The notes beneath the pieces are model-generated. The model had not been told where the DNA came from. It saw only the letters and a program-made list of their open reading frames with translations, and did no database searches. Positions 16,714-27,052 of a stretch of 64,000 nucleotides of DNA are shown in pieces (within the stretch, counting starts at the first letter, position 1; each line of letters starts with the position of its first letter). A program made the position numbers and the translations under genes. Location of the stretch: assembly GCF_014596915.1 (NCBI RefSeq), contig NZ_JACVWU010000002.1, forward strand, positions 248,001 through 312,000, in the 5' to 3' direction. The DNA comes from Streptomyces sp. TRM68416. Lineage in GTDB: Bacteria > Actinomycetota > Actinomycetes > Streptomycetales > Streptomycetaceae.

Positions 16714-18354
16714 TCAGCGCTTCGCGCCGGCCCGCCAGACCGTCATGTCCAGGGTCAGGAAGCTGAGTCCGGGCTTGTTCCACAGTGCGGTCGATTTCGT
16801 CTGGAGTACGAGCAGGGCCATGTCGCCGTCGCGGTGCTTGACGCAGTACTCGGTGCCCGCCGCGCCGGCCGACAGTCCGAAGCTGTGCGAGTTGGCGCTG
16901 CTCATGAGCAGGCGGCACTCGTCGAGGCTGGTTCCCCTCCCTCCGAATATCTGGATGATCGTGCTGGTGTCGCTCTCCAGCGCGCAGCCGATCGTCGCGC
17001 AGTTGAGGCGGATGTCGCCCTTGCGGTCCTTGCGCTGGACCGGCTTGTCGAAGCTGAGGGAGTTCGCCTCGTCGAGCCAGAGCTGGGCGTGGCCCTCGGG
17101 CCCGGGCGTCCCGGACGCGGTCGGGGTGGGGGTGGGGTCCGACGGCTCCCGGTCCGACCGCCCCGACGCCCCGTCGTCCCCGGCCGCCGCCGCACCCGAC
17201 GCGGATGCCGCCGACGCCGACGCCGCCACCGACGTCCGTACGGAACCGGCTCCGGCCCCGTCCCGCCCGCCGCCCTCGGCGGAACCGTCCAGCAGGGTCC
17301 ACGCCGTGCCGCCCGCCAGCAGCGCCCCCGCCGTCACGGCGACCGCCGCCATCAGCGCCGTACGCCCGCGGCGGGTTTGTCGTACCACCGGAACCGTCGA
17401 CTGCGGGGGCGCGATCAGGGGCTGTCCGTGCAGCGGCCGGGTGGGCGCGGGAACCGCCACCAGCGTGGGCTCCGGAACCGTCACCTCCGGCCCGGTGATC
17501 TCACGCCACACCGTCGGCGCCGCGTCCTCGCCCAGTTCCTCGCGGCACCACTCGACGATCTCGGCCGGTGTGGCCCGCTCCCCCGGGTCCTTGGCCAGGC
17601 AGCGGGCGATCAGCGGCCGCAGCTGCTCCGGCAGCGGGGACAGGTCGGGTTCCTCGTGCACGATCCGGTAGAGCACGGTCGCCGCGGGGCCGTCCCCGTG
17701 CAGCGCCCGGCCCAGGGCTGCGAAGGCGGCGGTCTGGCCGAGCGCGAAGACATCGGTCGCCGCGGTCACCTCGCCCGCGGTCGCCTGCTCGGGGGCCATG
17801 AACTGGGGCGTGCCGATGGAGGTGCCGGTGGCGGTGTGGGAGGTGACGTCGGCGGCCAGCGAGATCCCGAAGTCGATCACCCGGGGGCCGTCGGCGGCCA
17901 GCAGCACGTTGGACGGTTTCAGGTCGCGGTGCACGATCCCGGCGCCGTGGATGGCCTGGAGCGCCTCGGCCGTGCCCGCCATCAGCCGGAGCACCGCGGA
18001 CACGGGCAGCGGTCCGCGGCGGCGTACCGCGTCGGCCAGGGAGGGGCCGGGCACGTACAGCGTGGCGAGCCAGGGCGGGCTGCTCTCCGCGTCGGCGTCG
18101 ATCAGTTCGGCGGTGTAGGCGCCGCGGACCCGCCGGGCCGCCGCGATCTCGCGCCGGAACCGGTGCCGGAAGTCGGGGTCGTCGGCGAGTTCGGGCCGGA
18201 CCACCTTGATGGCCACGGGCCGGCCGCCCTGCGTGTGCGCGAGGTAGACCTGTCCCATGCCGCCGGCGCCCAGCCGGGCGGCCAGCCGGTAGCCGGCCAC
18301 CTGGGCCGGATCGTCCGCCCGCAGCGGCTCGAACGCCTCCGTCGCACGCTGCAT
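16714..18354 (-). CDS. transmembrane serine/threonine protein kinase
   Basis: A 546-residue Hanks-type kinase. It has the glycine loop LGAGGMGQVY, the ATP lysine in VAIKVV, the catalytic loop HRDLKPSN and the DFGIS metal motif. The kinase domain covers about residues 20-275. A juxtamembrane linker, one membrane helix (near 330-352) and a Ser/Ala/Pro-rich segment follow, then an extracytoplasmic domain of about 140 residues with several cysteines and no PASTA repeats. The ATG at 18354 is chosen because the conserved sequence starts just after it and GGGGGA precedes it. An earlier ATG at 18402 is possible. The outer domain is not one I recognise. Confidence 0.85.
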   Translation of the reverse strand: MQRATEAFEPLRADDPAQVAGYRLAARLGAGGMGQVYLAHTQGGRPVAIKVVRPELADDPDFRHRFRREIAAARRVRGAYTAELIDADAESSPPWLATLYVPGPSLADAVRRRGPLPVSAVLRLMAGTAEALQAIHGAGIVHRDLKPSNVLLAADGPRVIDFGISLAADVTSHTATGTSIGTPQFMAPEQATAGEVTAATDVFALGQTAAFAALGRALHGDGPAATVLYRIVHEEPDLSPLPEQLRPLIARCLAKDPGERATPAEIVEWCREELGEDAAPTVWREITGPEVTVPEPTLVAVPAPTRPLHGQPLIAPPQSTVPVVRQTRRGRTALMAAVAVTAGALLAGGTAWTLLDGSAEGGGRDGAGAGSVRTSVAASASAASASGAAAAGDDGASGRSDREPSDPTPTPTASGTPGPEGHAQLWLDEANSLSFDKPVQRKDRKGDIRLNCATIGCALESDTSTIIQIFGGRGTSLDECRLLMSSANSHSFGLSAGAAGTEYCVKHRDGDMALLVLQTKSTALWNKPGLSFLTLDMTVWRAGAKR

Positions 18355-18395
18355 CCGCCCGCGTCCCCCTGTCCCCACGCATGTCCCCTCGAACC

Positions 18396-18410
18396 GTTGC
18401 ACTGCGCAAC
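18396..18410. promoter_or_regulatory. GTTGC/GCAAC inverted repeat upstream of the kinase gene
   Basis: GTTGC-ACTGC-GCAAC is a 15-bp inverted repeat located 42 bp upstream of the kinase start and 12 bp beyond the end of the LysR gene. On the minus strand a TAGGGT-like hexamer lies nearby. Its position fits an operator for the kinase gene. Confidence 0.35.
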
Positions 18411-18421
18411 AGAACCCTAAG

Positions 18422-19327
18422 CTACCCCCGGGTCAGCGACAGCAGGTCCCTCGCGGGCCCCACCGGCCGGTGCCCGGTCGGCCACACCGCGCGCAGGTCG
18501 CGGGCGAGGGCGACGCCGTCGACGGGCACGCTCACCAGCCGCCGCATGGTGAGCTCCTCGCGGACGGCGAGTTCGCTGAGCACCGCCGGACCGGCGCCGC
18601 CGACCGCCGCCGCCTTCACCGCCGTGGTGGAGGAGAGTTCGATGAGGGGGCGGGCCAGGCCACCGAGGGCGGTGTCGAGGACCTGGCGGGTGCCGGAGCC
18701 CTTCTCGCGCAGGATCAGGGGGGTGACGGCCAGCTCGGAGGCCTCCAGGGGGCGTCGGCGGCGGGCCCACGGGTGGCCGGGGGCGGTGACGACGATCAGC
18801 CGGTCGTGGGCGATGACCACGGAGTCCAGGCCCGTCGGCACCGTCAGTCCCTCGACGAAGCCGAGGTCGGCGTCGTCGGACAGCAGCAGTTCGGCCACGG
18901 CGGCCGAGTTGCCCGCGAGCAGGGAGACCGCGGTGTCCGGGCGCGCGGCACGCAGCGCCAGCAGCCAGCCCGGCAGCAGGTACTCGGCGATGGTCATGCT
19001 CGCCGCGACCCGCAGCCGGGAGTCGCGGCGGTCCCGCAGCGCCTGCGCGCCCGCGTCGAAGGCCGCGGCCGCCTCCACGATCCGCCGCGCCCAGTCCGTC
19101 ACCAGCGCCCCGGCGTCGGTGAGCCGGGAGCCGCGCGGGGAGCGGTCCACCAGCGCCACGCCGAGCTGCCGTTCCATGGACCGGATCCGGCTGCTGGCCG
19201 CGGGCTGGGTGATGCCCAGCTCGCGCGCCGCCCCGCCGAGACTGCCGAGCCGGGCCACCGCCAGCAGCAGCTCCAGCGCTCCGAGGTCGGGCACGCGATG
19301 GGCGAGGGACGTCTCCGCACTGCTCAT
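18422..19327 (-). CDS. LysR-family transcriptional regulator
   Basis: A 301-residue LysR regulator with an N-terminal helix-turn-helix (LELLLAVARLGSLGGAARELG and TQPAASSRIRSMERQLG) and a periplasmic-binding-protein-like effector domain from about residue 95. It is divergent from a TDT-family exporter, with 70 bp between the starts. LysR regulators usually control their divergent neighbour, so the exporter is the likely target. The effector is not predictable. Confidence 0.9.
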   Translation of the reverse strand: MSSAETSLAHRVPDLGALELLLAVARLGSLGGAARELGITQPAASSRIRSMERQLGVALVDRSPRGSRLTDAGALVTDWARRIVEAAAAFDAGAQALRDRRDSRLRVAASMTIAEYLLPGWLLALRAARPDTAVSLLAGNSAAVAELLLSDDADLGFVEGLTVPTGLDSVVIAHDRLIVVTAPGHPWARRRRPLEASELAVTPLILREKGSGTRQVLDTALGGLARPLIELSSTTAVKAAAVGGAGPAVLSELAVREELTMRRLVSVPVDGVALARDLRAVWPTGHRPVGPARDLLSLTRG

Positions 19328-19397
19328 AAATCCAGTTTATGTCCTCATAGAGACGTACTCCCTGGCAGCGGCCCTGATCCGCGAGGACGGTGGATCC

Positions 19398-20543
<1,146 letters not shown>

Positions 20544-21167
20544 CCAGCGCGCAGGGCAGGCCGGGGAAGGCCTCCGGGCCGTCGTCGGCGGTGAAGCGGT
20601 AGGGCTCGTCCGGGAGGACGACGACGTCCGGGGCCGTCGCGCGCAGGTCCGCCAGGTGGGTGCGCGGGTAGCGCTCCTCGTGCGTGGCGTACACGTGGTC
20701 GACGCCCAGGCGGGCCAGGACGTCACCGGCGAAGGTGTCGCGGCCCAGCACCATCCACGGGCGGCGCCAGATCGGGACCACGGCGGTCGTGCGGTGTTCC
20801 GGGGCCGGAAGGGATGACCAGGTCTCCTCCGCCTCGTCCAGCCAGCGCGGCCGGGTGCCGAAGCGGGTCAGCACCCGCTCCAGTTCCGAGAACGCCTGCG
20901 GCACGTCCCGGATCTCGGTCACCAGCACCTCGATGCCCGCCGCGCGCAGCGCCGCGAGGTCGGGTGCGCGGTTCTCCTCCTCGTTGGCGATGACCAGGTC
21001 GGGGGCGAGTGCGAGGATCCGGTCGGTCCTGGGGTTCTTGGTGCCGCCGATCCGGGTGACGTCGAGGTGGGCCGGATGCGTGCACCAGTCCGTGGCGCCG
21101 ACCAGCACGCCGGGTGCGGACAGGGCCACCGCCTCCGTGAGCGAGGGCACCAGGGAGACGACGCGCA

Positions 21168-21734
21168 TCAGCGCGGCCGGTCCTGGACCGCCTCGATGTG
21201 CTCGGCCACGGCCACGACGACGACGCGGGTGTCCGGGACCGTCGCCCGCCAGCGGTGGCGCACCCCGCCGGTGAGGTACAGCGTGTCGCCGCGGCCGAGG
21301 CGGTAGGCGCGGCCCTCCGCCTCGATCTCCACGGCGCCGTCGGCGACGTACATCAACTGGTCGTTGCGGTACTGGAATTCACGGCCCGCCTCATGGCCGC
21401 CGGTGAACTCCGAGGCGTGCATCTGATGGTGGCCGCGCACCAGGGAGCGCGCCCGGGGGTCGGCCGTCGGCTCGACGCACTCGGCGCGTACGACGTCGAC
21501 GCTGCACGCCGGGTCGGCGGCGGCGAGGAGTTCGACGGCCGTGGTGCGCAGGGCGTCGGCGAGCTTCTCCAGGGAGCTTCTGCTGGGCCGGGCCCTGTCG
21601 TTCTCCACCTGGCTCAGGAAGGGCACCGACAGGCCGCTGCGCTCGGCCACGACGGCGAGGGTGAGCTCCAGTGCGCGGCGCCGTCGTCGTACGGCCGCGC
21701 CCACGCGCAGTGGCTGTTCTTTGTGGTCGCCCAT
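21168..21734 (-). CDS. XRE-family regulator with C-terminal cupin domain
   Basis: A 188-residue regulator. An XRE helix-turn-helix occupies about residues 8-65 (AVVAERSGLSVPFLSQVEND), and a cupin sensor barrel covers 110-185 with the metal/ligand-type GDTLYLTGGVRHRW. Proteins of this build sense small metabolites. The ATG at 21734 follows GGAG at short spacing; longer starts would add a positively charged tail. It is coupled to the metal-receptor gene downstream. Confidence 0.85.
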   Translation of the reverse strand: MGDHKEQPLRVGAAVRRRRRALELTLAVVAERSGLSVPFLSQVENDRARPSRSSLEKLADALRTTAVELLAAADPACSVDVVRAECVEPTADPRARSLVRGHHQMHASEFTGGHEAGREFQYRNDQLMYVADGAVEIEAEGRAYRLGRGDTLYLTGGVRHRWRATVPDTRVVVVAVAEHIEAVQDRPR

Positions 21735-22078
21735 CGCTCCGGCTCCCTCCTTCGCCCATCGCCCGGTGACACAACTCCCGTGAGGAGTTCTCTGCACCCT
21801 ACGCATGTTCGGCAAACCGTTTCATGCGCCCGTCACATCGACGACACGCGGCGGTGGCCGCGACCCCACAGTTCGCGCCACCCCTGACCCCCGATCAGCC
21901 CGAGTCTGCCGTCCCACGCCTCGACGCGCAGCCCGTTCCCGATGTTCCCCTGCGCCGAGCGCCTGGTCAGGCGTATCCTCTGCGGCCGCCCGCCCAGTTG
22001 GCCGGATTCGATCGCGGCACGCAGAAGGCGGGCGTCCGGCACCGTCAGGTGCGCCGGACGCCCGCCGGAACGAGGGTG
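21735..22078. other. intergenic region between the XRE-cupin gene and the betaine transporter operon
   Basis: This 344-bp stretch contains the strong hairpin at 22027-22066. Otherwise I see only promoter-type sequence for the XRE gene near 21740-21800. A 69-codon open frame on the minus strand begins inside the hairpin loop and is not credible as a gene. Confidence 0.5.
22027..22066 (-). terminator. hairpin terminator of the betaine transporter operon
   Basis: A perfect 14-bp inverted repeat (GGCGGGCGTCCGGC, 12-nt loop, GCCGGACGCCCGCC) begins 12 bp after the stop of the ABC permease gene. It has no U-tract, as is usual for Streptomyces. Confidence 0.75.
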
Positions 22079-24691
22079 CTACGCGGCGGGAGTCATCCGC
22101 TCGACCATGTCCGGGTGCTCCTCCAGCCAGGCGGCGACGGCCTCCTCCTCGTGCCCCTGGCCACGGTCCTTGATCTCCTGCTCAAGGGTGCCCAGCTCGT
22201 CCTCGCTCATCGTGAAGTTCTTGATCCACTTCGTGAGCTGGGGGTAACGCCGGGGGAAGTCCTTGTTGGAGATGGTGCGGATCGTGTTGCCCTCGCCGAA
22301 GAACTTCTGCGGGTCCTTCAGCTTGGTCAGCTCGTACTCGCTGTACGCCCAGTGCGGCGACCAGAGCGTGACGGCGATCGGCTTCTTCTTGGCGTAGGCC
22401 CGCTTGAGCTCGGCGAGCATGGCCGGGGTGGAGCCGTCGACGACCTTGTACTCGTCGTCGAGGCCGTATCCGGGCAGCACCTTGGTCTTGAGCAGGTTCA
22501 TCTCGCCGGTGCCGGGCTCGATGCCGATGATCCTCCCGTCGAAGGTGCCGGACTTGCCCTTGAGGTCCTCCAGCGAGTCGACGCCCTTGACGTAGGAGGG
22601 CACGGCGATCTCCAGCGACGTCGGCTCGTACCAGGTGCCGAGGTCGTGGAGCTTGTCCTTGCTCTTCTCCCAGTAGTTCGCCTGCGCGTACGGCAGCCAG
22701 GCGTCGAAGTTGAGGTCGAGGTCACCGGACGCAAGGCCGGTGTAGACCGGGCCGACGTCCATCTGCTTCAGGTTCAGCGTGTAGCCGCGCCGCTCCAGGA
22801 CGTTCTTCCACAGGTAGGTGACGGCGATGTCCTCGTCCCAGGGGAACCAGGCCACGTCCAGCGGGCGCTTCGCCTCGGCCGGGGTCCCGGTGTTCTTCAC
22901 CGGGGCCAGCTCGTCGACCACGCCGGGGTTGTCCTTCAGCCAGGCGCGCACGGCGTCCTGCTGCTTGCCCTTGCCGGCCTTGTTGATCTCCGACTCCAGG
23001 CCGGTGAGCTGCTCCTCGGTCATCGTGAAGTCCTTCAGCCACTGGCCGACGACCGGGTTCTGCTCGGCGAAGCCCTTGCGGGCCACGGTGTGCACCTCGT
23101 CGCCCTCGCCCCAGGCGCCCTTGGGGTCCTTGAGCTTCTTCAGCTCGTAGTCGCTGTACGCCCAGTGCGGCGACCAGAGCGTGACGACGATGGGCTCCTT
23201 CTTGGCGTAGGCCCGCTTGAGCTCGGCGAGCATGGCCGGGGTGGAGCTGTCGACGACCTTGTACTCCTTGTCCAGGCCGTACGCGCCGAGGACCTTGCTC
23301 TTGAGCAGGCTCATCATGCCGGCGCTGGACTCGATGCCGGTGATCTTCCCGTCGAACTGCGCGGCCTTGCCCTTGAGGTCGTCGAGGGAGTCGACGTCCT
23401 TCATGTAGGCGGGCACGCTCAGCTCCAGGGAGGTCGGGCCGTACCAGGAGCCCAGGTCGTCGAGGCGGTCGCCGTACTTCTTCCAGTACTGCTCGTGGGT
23501 CGTGGGCAGCCAGGCGTCCGTCTGGAAGTCGACGTCGCCCTGCGCGAGCGAGGTGTAGAGGGGGCCGGCGTCGAACTGCTCGGTCTTCACCTCGTAGCCG
23601 CGCCGCTCCAGGATCTCCTTCCACAGGAAGGTGGAGGCGACGCCCTCGTCCCAGGGGATGTAGCCGATGCTGATCTTCTTGCCCTTGCCGACGTTCGTGC
23701 CGTCGGCGAGCGGCTCGCCCTTGTCGCCGCCGCCGAAGACGCCCATGCCGCCCGCGACGAGGGCGAGGACGACGACGCCGACCACGGCGACGGACGCCTT
23801 GGGACGGTACGACCAGATGTTCAGGCCCTGGGCGGCGCGCAGCCGGGCGGCGGCGCGCCGGCCGAGCGGCGAGACCTGGGTGCCCAGCGCGCTGGTCATG
23901 CGGTCCAGGTAGATCGCGAGGATCACGATGGCGATGCCCGCCTCGGCGCCGAGGCCGATGTTGAGCTGGCCGATGGCCTCGTTGACGTCGCCGCCGAGGC
24001 CGCCGGTGCCGACCATGCCGGCGATGGCCGCCATGGACAGGCCCAGCATGATGACCTGGTTGACGCCCGCCATGACGGTGGGCAGGGCCAGCGGCAGCTG
24101 GACGCGCAGCAGGGTGTCGCGCGGCGGGGTGCCGAACGCCTCGGCGGCCTCGACCAGTTCCTTGTCGACCTGGCGGATGCCCAGCTCGGTCATGCGGACG
24201 CCCGGGGCGAGCGCGAAGACCAGGGTGGCGACGATGCCCGCGGCGGCGCCGCTGCCGAAGAAGAGGATGGCCGGGATGAGGTAGACCATCGCCGGCAGCG
24301 TCTGCATCAGGTCCAGGCCGGGCCGCACGATCGCGCTGACCCGGTTCGAACGGGCCGCCCAGATGCCCACCGGCACCGAGATCACCAGCGCGATGACCGT
24401 GGCGACGAGGACCAGCGACAGGGTCACCATCGCGTCCTCCCACAGGTCCAGGGAGATCACGAAGCCGAACCCGACGAAGGTGAGGACTCCGGCGAGCGTG
24501 CCGCGCAGCCAGCATGCGATCACGGCGAAGATGCCGGCCAGCAGCAGGGGCTCTGGGGCCTGGAGGACGGCGTCGACACCGTCGTAGGCGCCGCGGAAGA
24601 CCGTTTCGAGGAAGTCGAACAGCCAGCCCATGTGGGTGGTGAGCCACTCGACCCCGTCGTTGACCCAGGAGCCGAACTCGATCCTAGGCAC
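22079..24691 (-). CDS. betaine/proline-type ABC permease fused to two tandem substrate-binding domains
   Basis: An 870-residue fusion. Residues 1-290 form the ProW/OpuAB-type permease with the ATPase-docking EAA loop at 181-200. A further membrane helix at 301-320 leads to two OpuAC-type binding domains, about 339-597 and 610-868. Each domain has PWDE, DAWLP and SPHWAYS segments that supply the aromatic residues expected around a quaternary ammonium ligand. Single C-terminal fusions are known (OpuA-type), while two copies in one chain are unusual. The start is GTG 24691, overlapping the stop of the ATPase gene by 8 bp. Together they would import osmoprotectants. Confidence 0.9.
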   Translation of the reverse strand: MPRIEFGSWVNDGVEWLTTHMGWLFDFLETVFRGAYDGVDAVLQAPEPLLLAGIFAVIACWLRGTLAGVLTFVGFGFVISLDLWEDAMVTLSLVLVATVIALVISVPVGIWAARSNRVSAIVRPGLDLMQTLPAMVYLIPAILFFGSGAAAGIVATLVFALAPGVRMTELGIRQVDKELVEAAEAFGTPPRDTLLRVQLPLALPTVMAGVNQVIMLGLSMAAIAGMVGTGGLGGDVNEAIGQLNIGLGAEAGIAIVILAIYLDRMTSALGTQVSPLGRRAAARLRAAQGLNIWSYRPKASVAVVGVVVLALVAGGMGVFGGGDKGEPLADGTNVGKGKKISIGYIPWDEGVASTFLWKEILERRGYEVKTEQFDAGPLYTSLAQGDVDFQTDAWLPTTHEQYWKKYGDRLDDLGSWYGPTSLELSVPAYMKDVDSLDDLKGKAAQFDGKITGIESSAGMMSLLKSKVLGAYGLDKEYKVVDSSTPAMLAELKRAYAKKEPIVVTLWSPHWAYSDYELKKLKDPKGAWGEGDEVHTVARKGFAEQNPVVGQWLKDFTMTEEQLTGLESEINKAGKGKQQDAVRAWLKDNPGVVDELAPVKNTGTPAEAKRPLDVAWFPWDEDIAVTYLWKNVLERRGYTLNLKQMDVGPVYTGLASGDLDLNFDAWLPYAQANYWEKSKDKLHDLGTWYEPTSLEIAVPSYVKGVDSLEDLKGKSGTFDGRIIGIEPGTGEMNLLKTKVLPGYGLDDEYKVVDGSTPAMLAELKRAYAKKKPIAVTLWSPHWAYSEYELTKLKDPQKFFGEGNTIRTISNKDFPRRYPQLTKWIKNFTMSEDELGTLEQEIKDRGQGHEEEAVAAWLEEHPDMVERMTPAA

Positions 24692-25757
24692 GGGCGGTCA
24701 CCTTCTCTCCGTCGGCGCAGGGCACGGGGGCCTCGGTCGCGTCGCCGAGGAAGCCGACGAGCCGCTGCCGCGGGACGACGCCCACGAGTCCGCGCTCGCC
24801 GTCGAGCACGGCGACCGGGTGGGAGAGCCGGGCGCTGAGCGCGCACAGCTCGGTGAACGGGGTGTCGGGCGTGGCGGTGGCGCAGGCGCAGTCGGCCTCG
24901 TCGCCGGTCACGTCCGTGTCCATCACGGAGGAGGCGGTCAGCACGCGGGAGCGGTCGACGTCCTGGGTGAAGGAGGCGACGTAGTCGTCGGCGGGCCGGA
25001 CGAGGATGTCCTCGGCGGTGCCGATCTGGACGATGCGGCCGTCGCGCATGACGGCGATGCGGTCACCCAGGCGCATGGCCTCATTGAGGTCGTGGGTGAT
25101 GAAGACGATCGTCTTCTTCAGCTTCGTCTGGAGTTCCAGGAGCTGGTCCTGCATGTCGCGGCGGATCAGCGGGTCCAGCGCGCTGAAGGACTCGTCCATC
25201 AGCAACAGGTCGGCGTCGGTGGCGAGCGCGCGGGCGAGGCCGACGCGCTGCTGCATGCCGCCGGACAGCTCGTCGGGCCAGGACTTCTCCCAGCCGCCCA
25301 GGCCGCACAGCTCCAGGGCCTTGGTGGCCCGCTCGATGCGCTCGGCCTTCGGCACGCCCTGGACCTCCAGGCCGTAGGCGGCGTTCTCGACGACGCTGCG
25401 GTGCGGGAAGAGCGCGAAGTGCTGGAAGACCATGCTGATCTTCCGGGCGCGGACCGCGCGCAGGTCGCGGTCGCTGAGCGCGGTCAGGTCCTGGCCGTCG
25501 AAGCGGACGTGTCCGGCGGTGGGTTCCAGGAGCCCGTTGAGCATGCGCAGCAGCGTGGACTTGCCGGAGCCGGACAGGCCCATGACGACGAAGATCTGGC
25601 CCGGCTCCACGGTGAAGGAGGCGTCGATCACGGCGGCGGTGACGCCGTCGGCACGCAGCTCCTCGCGGTCGGCACCGCCCCGGAGCCGCTCCACTGCCTG
25701 GTCTTCTCGTCTGCCGAACACCTTGTAGAGATGTTCGGCCTCTAGTCTCGCTGACAC
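24684..25757 (-). CDS. betaine/proline-type ABC transporter ATP-binding protein
   Basis: A 357-residue ATPase of the ProV/OpuAA type. Walker A is GLSGSGKST, the signature is LSGGMQQR and Walker B is LLLMDESFSALDP. A C-terminal extension with CBS-like sequence (VAVLDGERGLVGVV) follows and may sense ionic strength, as in OpuA. The GTG at 25757 is preferred over an upstream ATG because AGAGGT precedes it and the conserved sequence starts directly after. It overlaps the fused permease gene by 8 bp and forms a two-gene importer with it. Confidence 0.9.
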   Translation of the reverse strand: MSARLEAEHLYKVFGRREDQAVERLRGGADREELRADGVTAAVIDASFTVEPGQIFVVMGLSGSGKSTLLRMLNGLLEPTAGHVRFDGQDLTALSDRDLRAVRARKISMVFQHFALFPHRSVVENAAYGLEVQGVPKAERIERATKALELCGLGGWEKSWPDELSGGMQQRVGLARALATDADLLLMDESFSALDPLIRRDMQDQLLELQTKLKKTIVFITHDLNEAMRLGDRIAVMRDGRIVQIGTAEDILVRPADDYVASFTQDVDRSRVLTASSVMDTDVTGDEADCACATATPDTPFTELCALSARLSHPVAVLDGERGLVGVVPRQRLVGFLGDATEAPVPCADGEKVTARA

Positions 25758-25943
25758 GCGTACCTCTTGTTTCGACGGCAAGGAAAACGGAGCGGGCCGC
25801 GCGACAGTTGAATCCGCAATCGACACCGCTCCGACGCGCGCCTGCCCCCGTTCCGCGATCACAAACGACATGTGGTCCAGCCCACAAACAGTGCGCAGGA
25901 CACAACCCGTTGCGGCGACGGGCCGGTGTCAGTGGGGTACGGC

Positions 25944-26885
25944 ATGATGCGTGACGTGACCGGACGACTGATGCTCCTCGACACCGCCTCGCTCTATTTC
26001 CGCGCCTATTTCGGCGTGCCGGAGTCCGTGAAGGCCCCGGACGGCACACCGGTGAACGCCGTGCGCGGGCTGCTGGAATTCATCGACCGCCTGGTGAAGG
26101 ACCACCGCCCGGACGCGCTGGTGGCCTGCATGGACGCCGACTGGCGCCCGCAGTGGCGGGTGGACCTGATCCCCTCCTACAAGGCGCACCGGGTCGCCGA
26201 GGAGCACGCGGCGGGGCCGGACGAGGAGGAGGTGCCGGACACGCTGTCGCCGCAGGTGCCGGTCATCGAGGCTGTCCTCGACGCGCTCGGCATCGCGCGC
26301 GTGGGCGTCGAGGGGTACGAGGCGGACGACGTGATCGGCACGTTCACCGCGCGGGCGAAGGGCCCGGTGGACATCGTCACCGGCGACCGCGACCTGTACC
26401 AGCTGGTGGACGACGCGCGCGGGATCCGGGTGCTGTACCCGCTCAAGGGTGTGGGCACGCTCCAGCTCACCGACGAGGCGTGGCTGCGCGAGAAGTACGG
26501 CGTCGACGGCCGGGGGTACGCCGATCTGGCGCTGCTGCGCGGCGACCCGAGCGACGGCCTGCCGGGGGTGCCGGGCATCGGCGAGAAGACGGCCGCGAAG
26601 CTGCTGGCCGAGTTCGGGGACCTCGCCGGGATCATGGCCGCGGTCGACGACCCCGGGGCGAAGCTCACCCCCTCGCAGCGCAGGCGACTGGACGAGTCGC
26701 GGCCCTACGTCGCCGTCGCGCCGACGGTGGTGCGGGTGGCGGCGGACGTACCGCTGCCGGAGGTGGACACCGCCCTGCCGCGCGGGCCGCGCGATCCGGC
26801 GGCGGTGCGGGAGCTGGCGGAGCGCTGGGGTCTGGGCGGGTCGCTGCAGCGGCTGCTCACCACGCTCGGCACGCCTGCCGCGTGA
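25944..26885 (+). CDS. stand-alone 5'-3' exonuclease / flap endonuclease (FEN family)
   Basis: A 313-residue protein equivalent to the N-terminal nuclease domain of DNA polymerase I, without the polymerase. It has the metal-binding DTASLYFRAYFG, YEADDVIGT and VTGDRDLYQLV motifs and the helix-3-turn-helix GDPSDGLPGVPGIGEKTAAK. It would trim RNA primers and 5' flaps during replication and repair. Mycobacteria carry a similar free-standing enzyme (FenA). The start could be ATG 25944 or 25947. Further upstream the frame gives implausible sequence. Confidence 0.88.
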   Translation: MMRDVTGRLMLLDTASLYFRAYFGVPESVKAPDGTPVNAVRGLLEFIDRLVKDHRPDALVACMDADWRPQWRVDLIPSYKAHRVAEEHAAGPDEEEVPDTLSPQVPVIEAVLDALGIARVGVEGYEADDVIGTFTARAKGPVDIVTGDRDLYQLVDDARGIRVLYPLKGVGTLQLTDEAWLREKYGVDGRGYADLALLRGDPSDGLPGVPGIGEKTAAKLLAEFGDLAGIMAAVDDPGAKLTPSQRRRLDESRPYVAVAPTVVRVAADVPLPEVDTALPRGPRDPAAVRELAERWGLGGSLQRLLTTLGTPAA

Positions 26886-27017
26886 GGTGGGTGTGCGGTG
26901 ACCGTGTGACAGGCGTTCCCCGTCGAGTGAATGAGGCGCGGCGGACAGGGAATTCGTCCCTTAAATTCTTCTTCACGCACTTTGCCGGGGGAGCAATCGG
27001 CAGGGGGAGGTGCTAAC

Positions 27018-27036
27018 TTAGGTAAGCCTAAGCTGG
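27018..27036 (+). promoter_or_regulatory. iron box (DmdR/IdeR-type operator)
   Basis: The 19 bp starting TTAGGTAAGCCTAA match 14 of 19 positions of the actinobacterial iron-box consensus. The site lies 17 bp before the start of the siderophore-interacting protein gene and overlaps a TAACTT hexamer at 27014-27019 that could be its -10. Repression by a DtxR-family protein when iron is plentiful is expected. Confidence 0.8.
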
Positions 27037-27052
27037 AGAGAGGGAGGCCGTC

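Noticed and set aside
21833..22042. A 69-codon minus-strand frame between the betaine operon and the XRE gene
   Set aside because: Its GTG start lies inside the loop of the terminator hairpin, there is no ribosome-binding site, and the sequence resembles no family I know.
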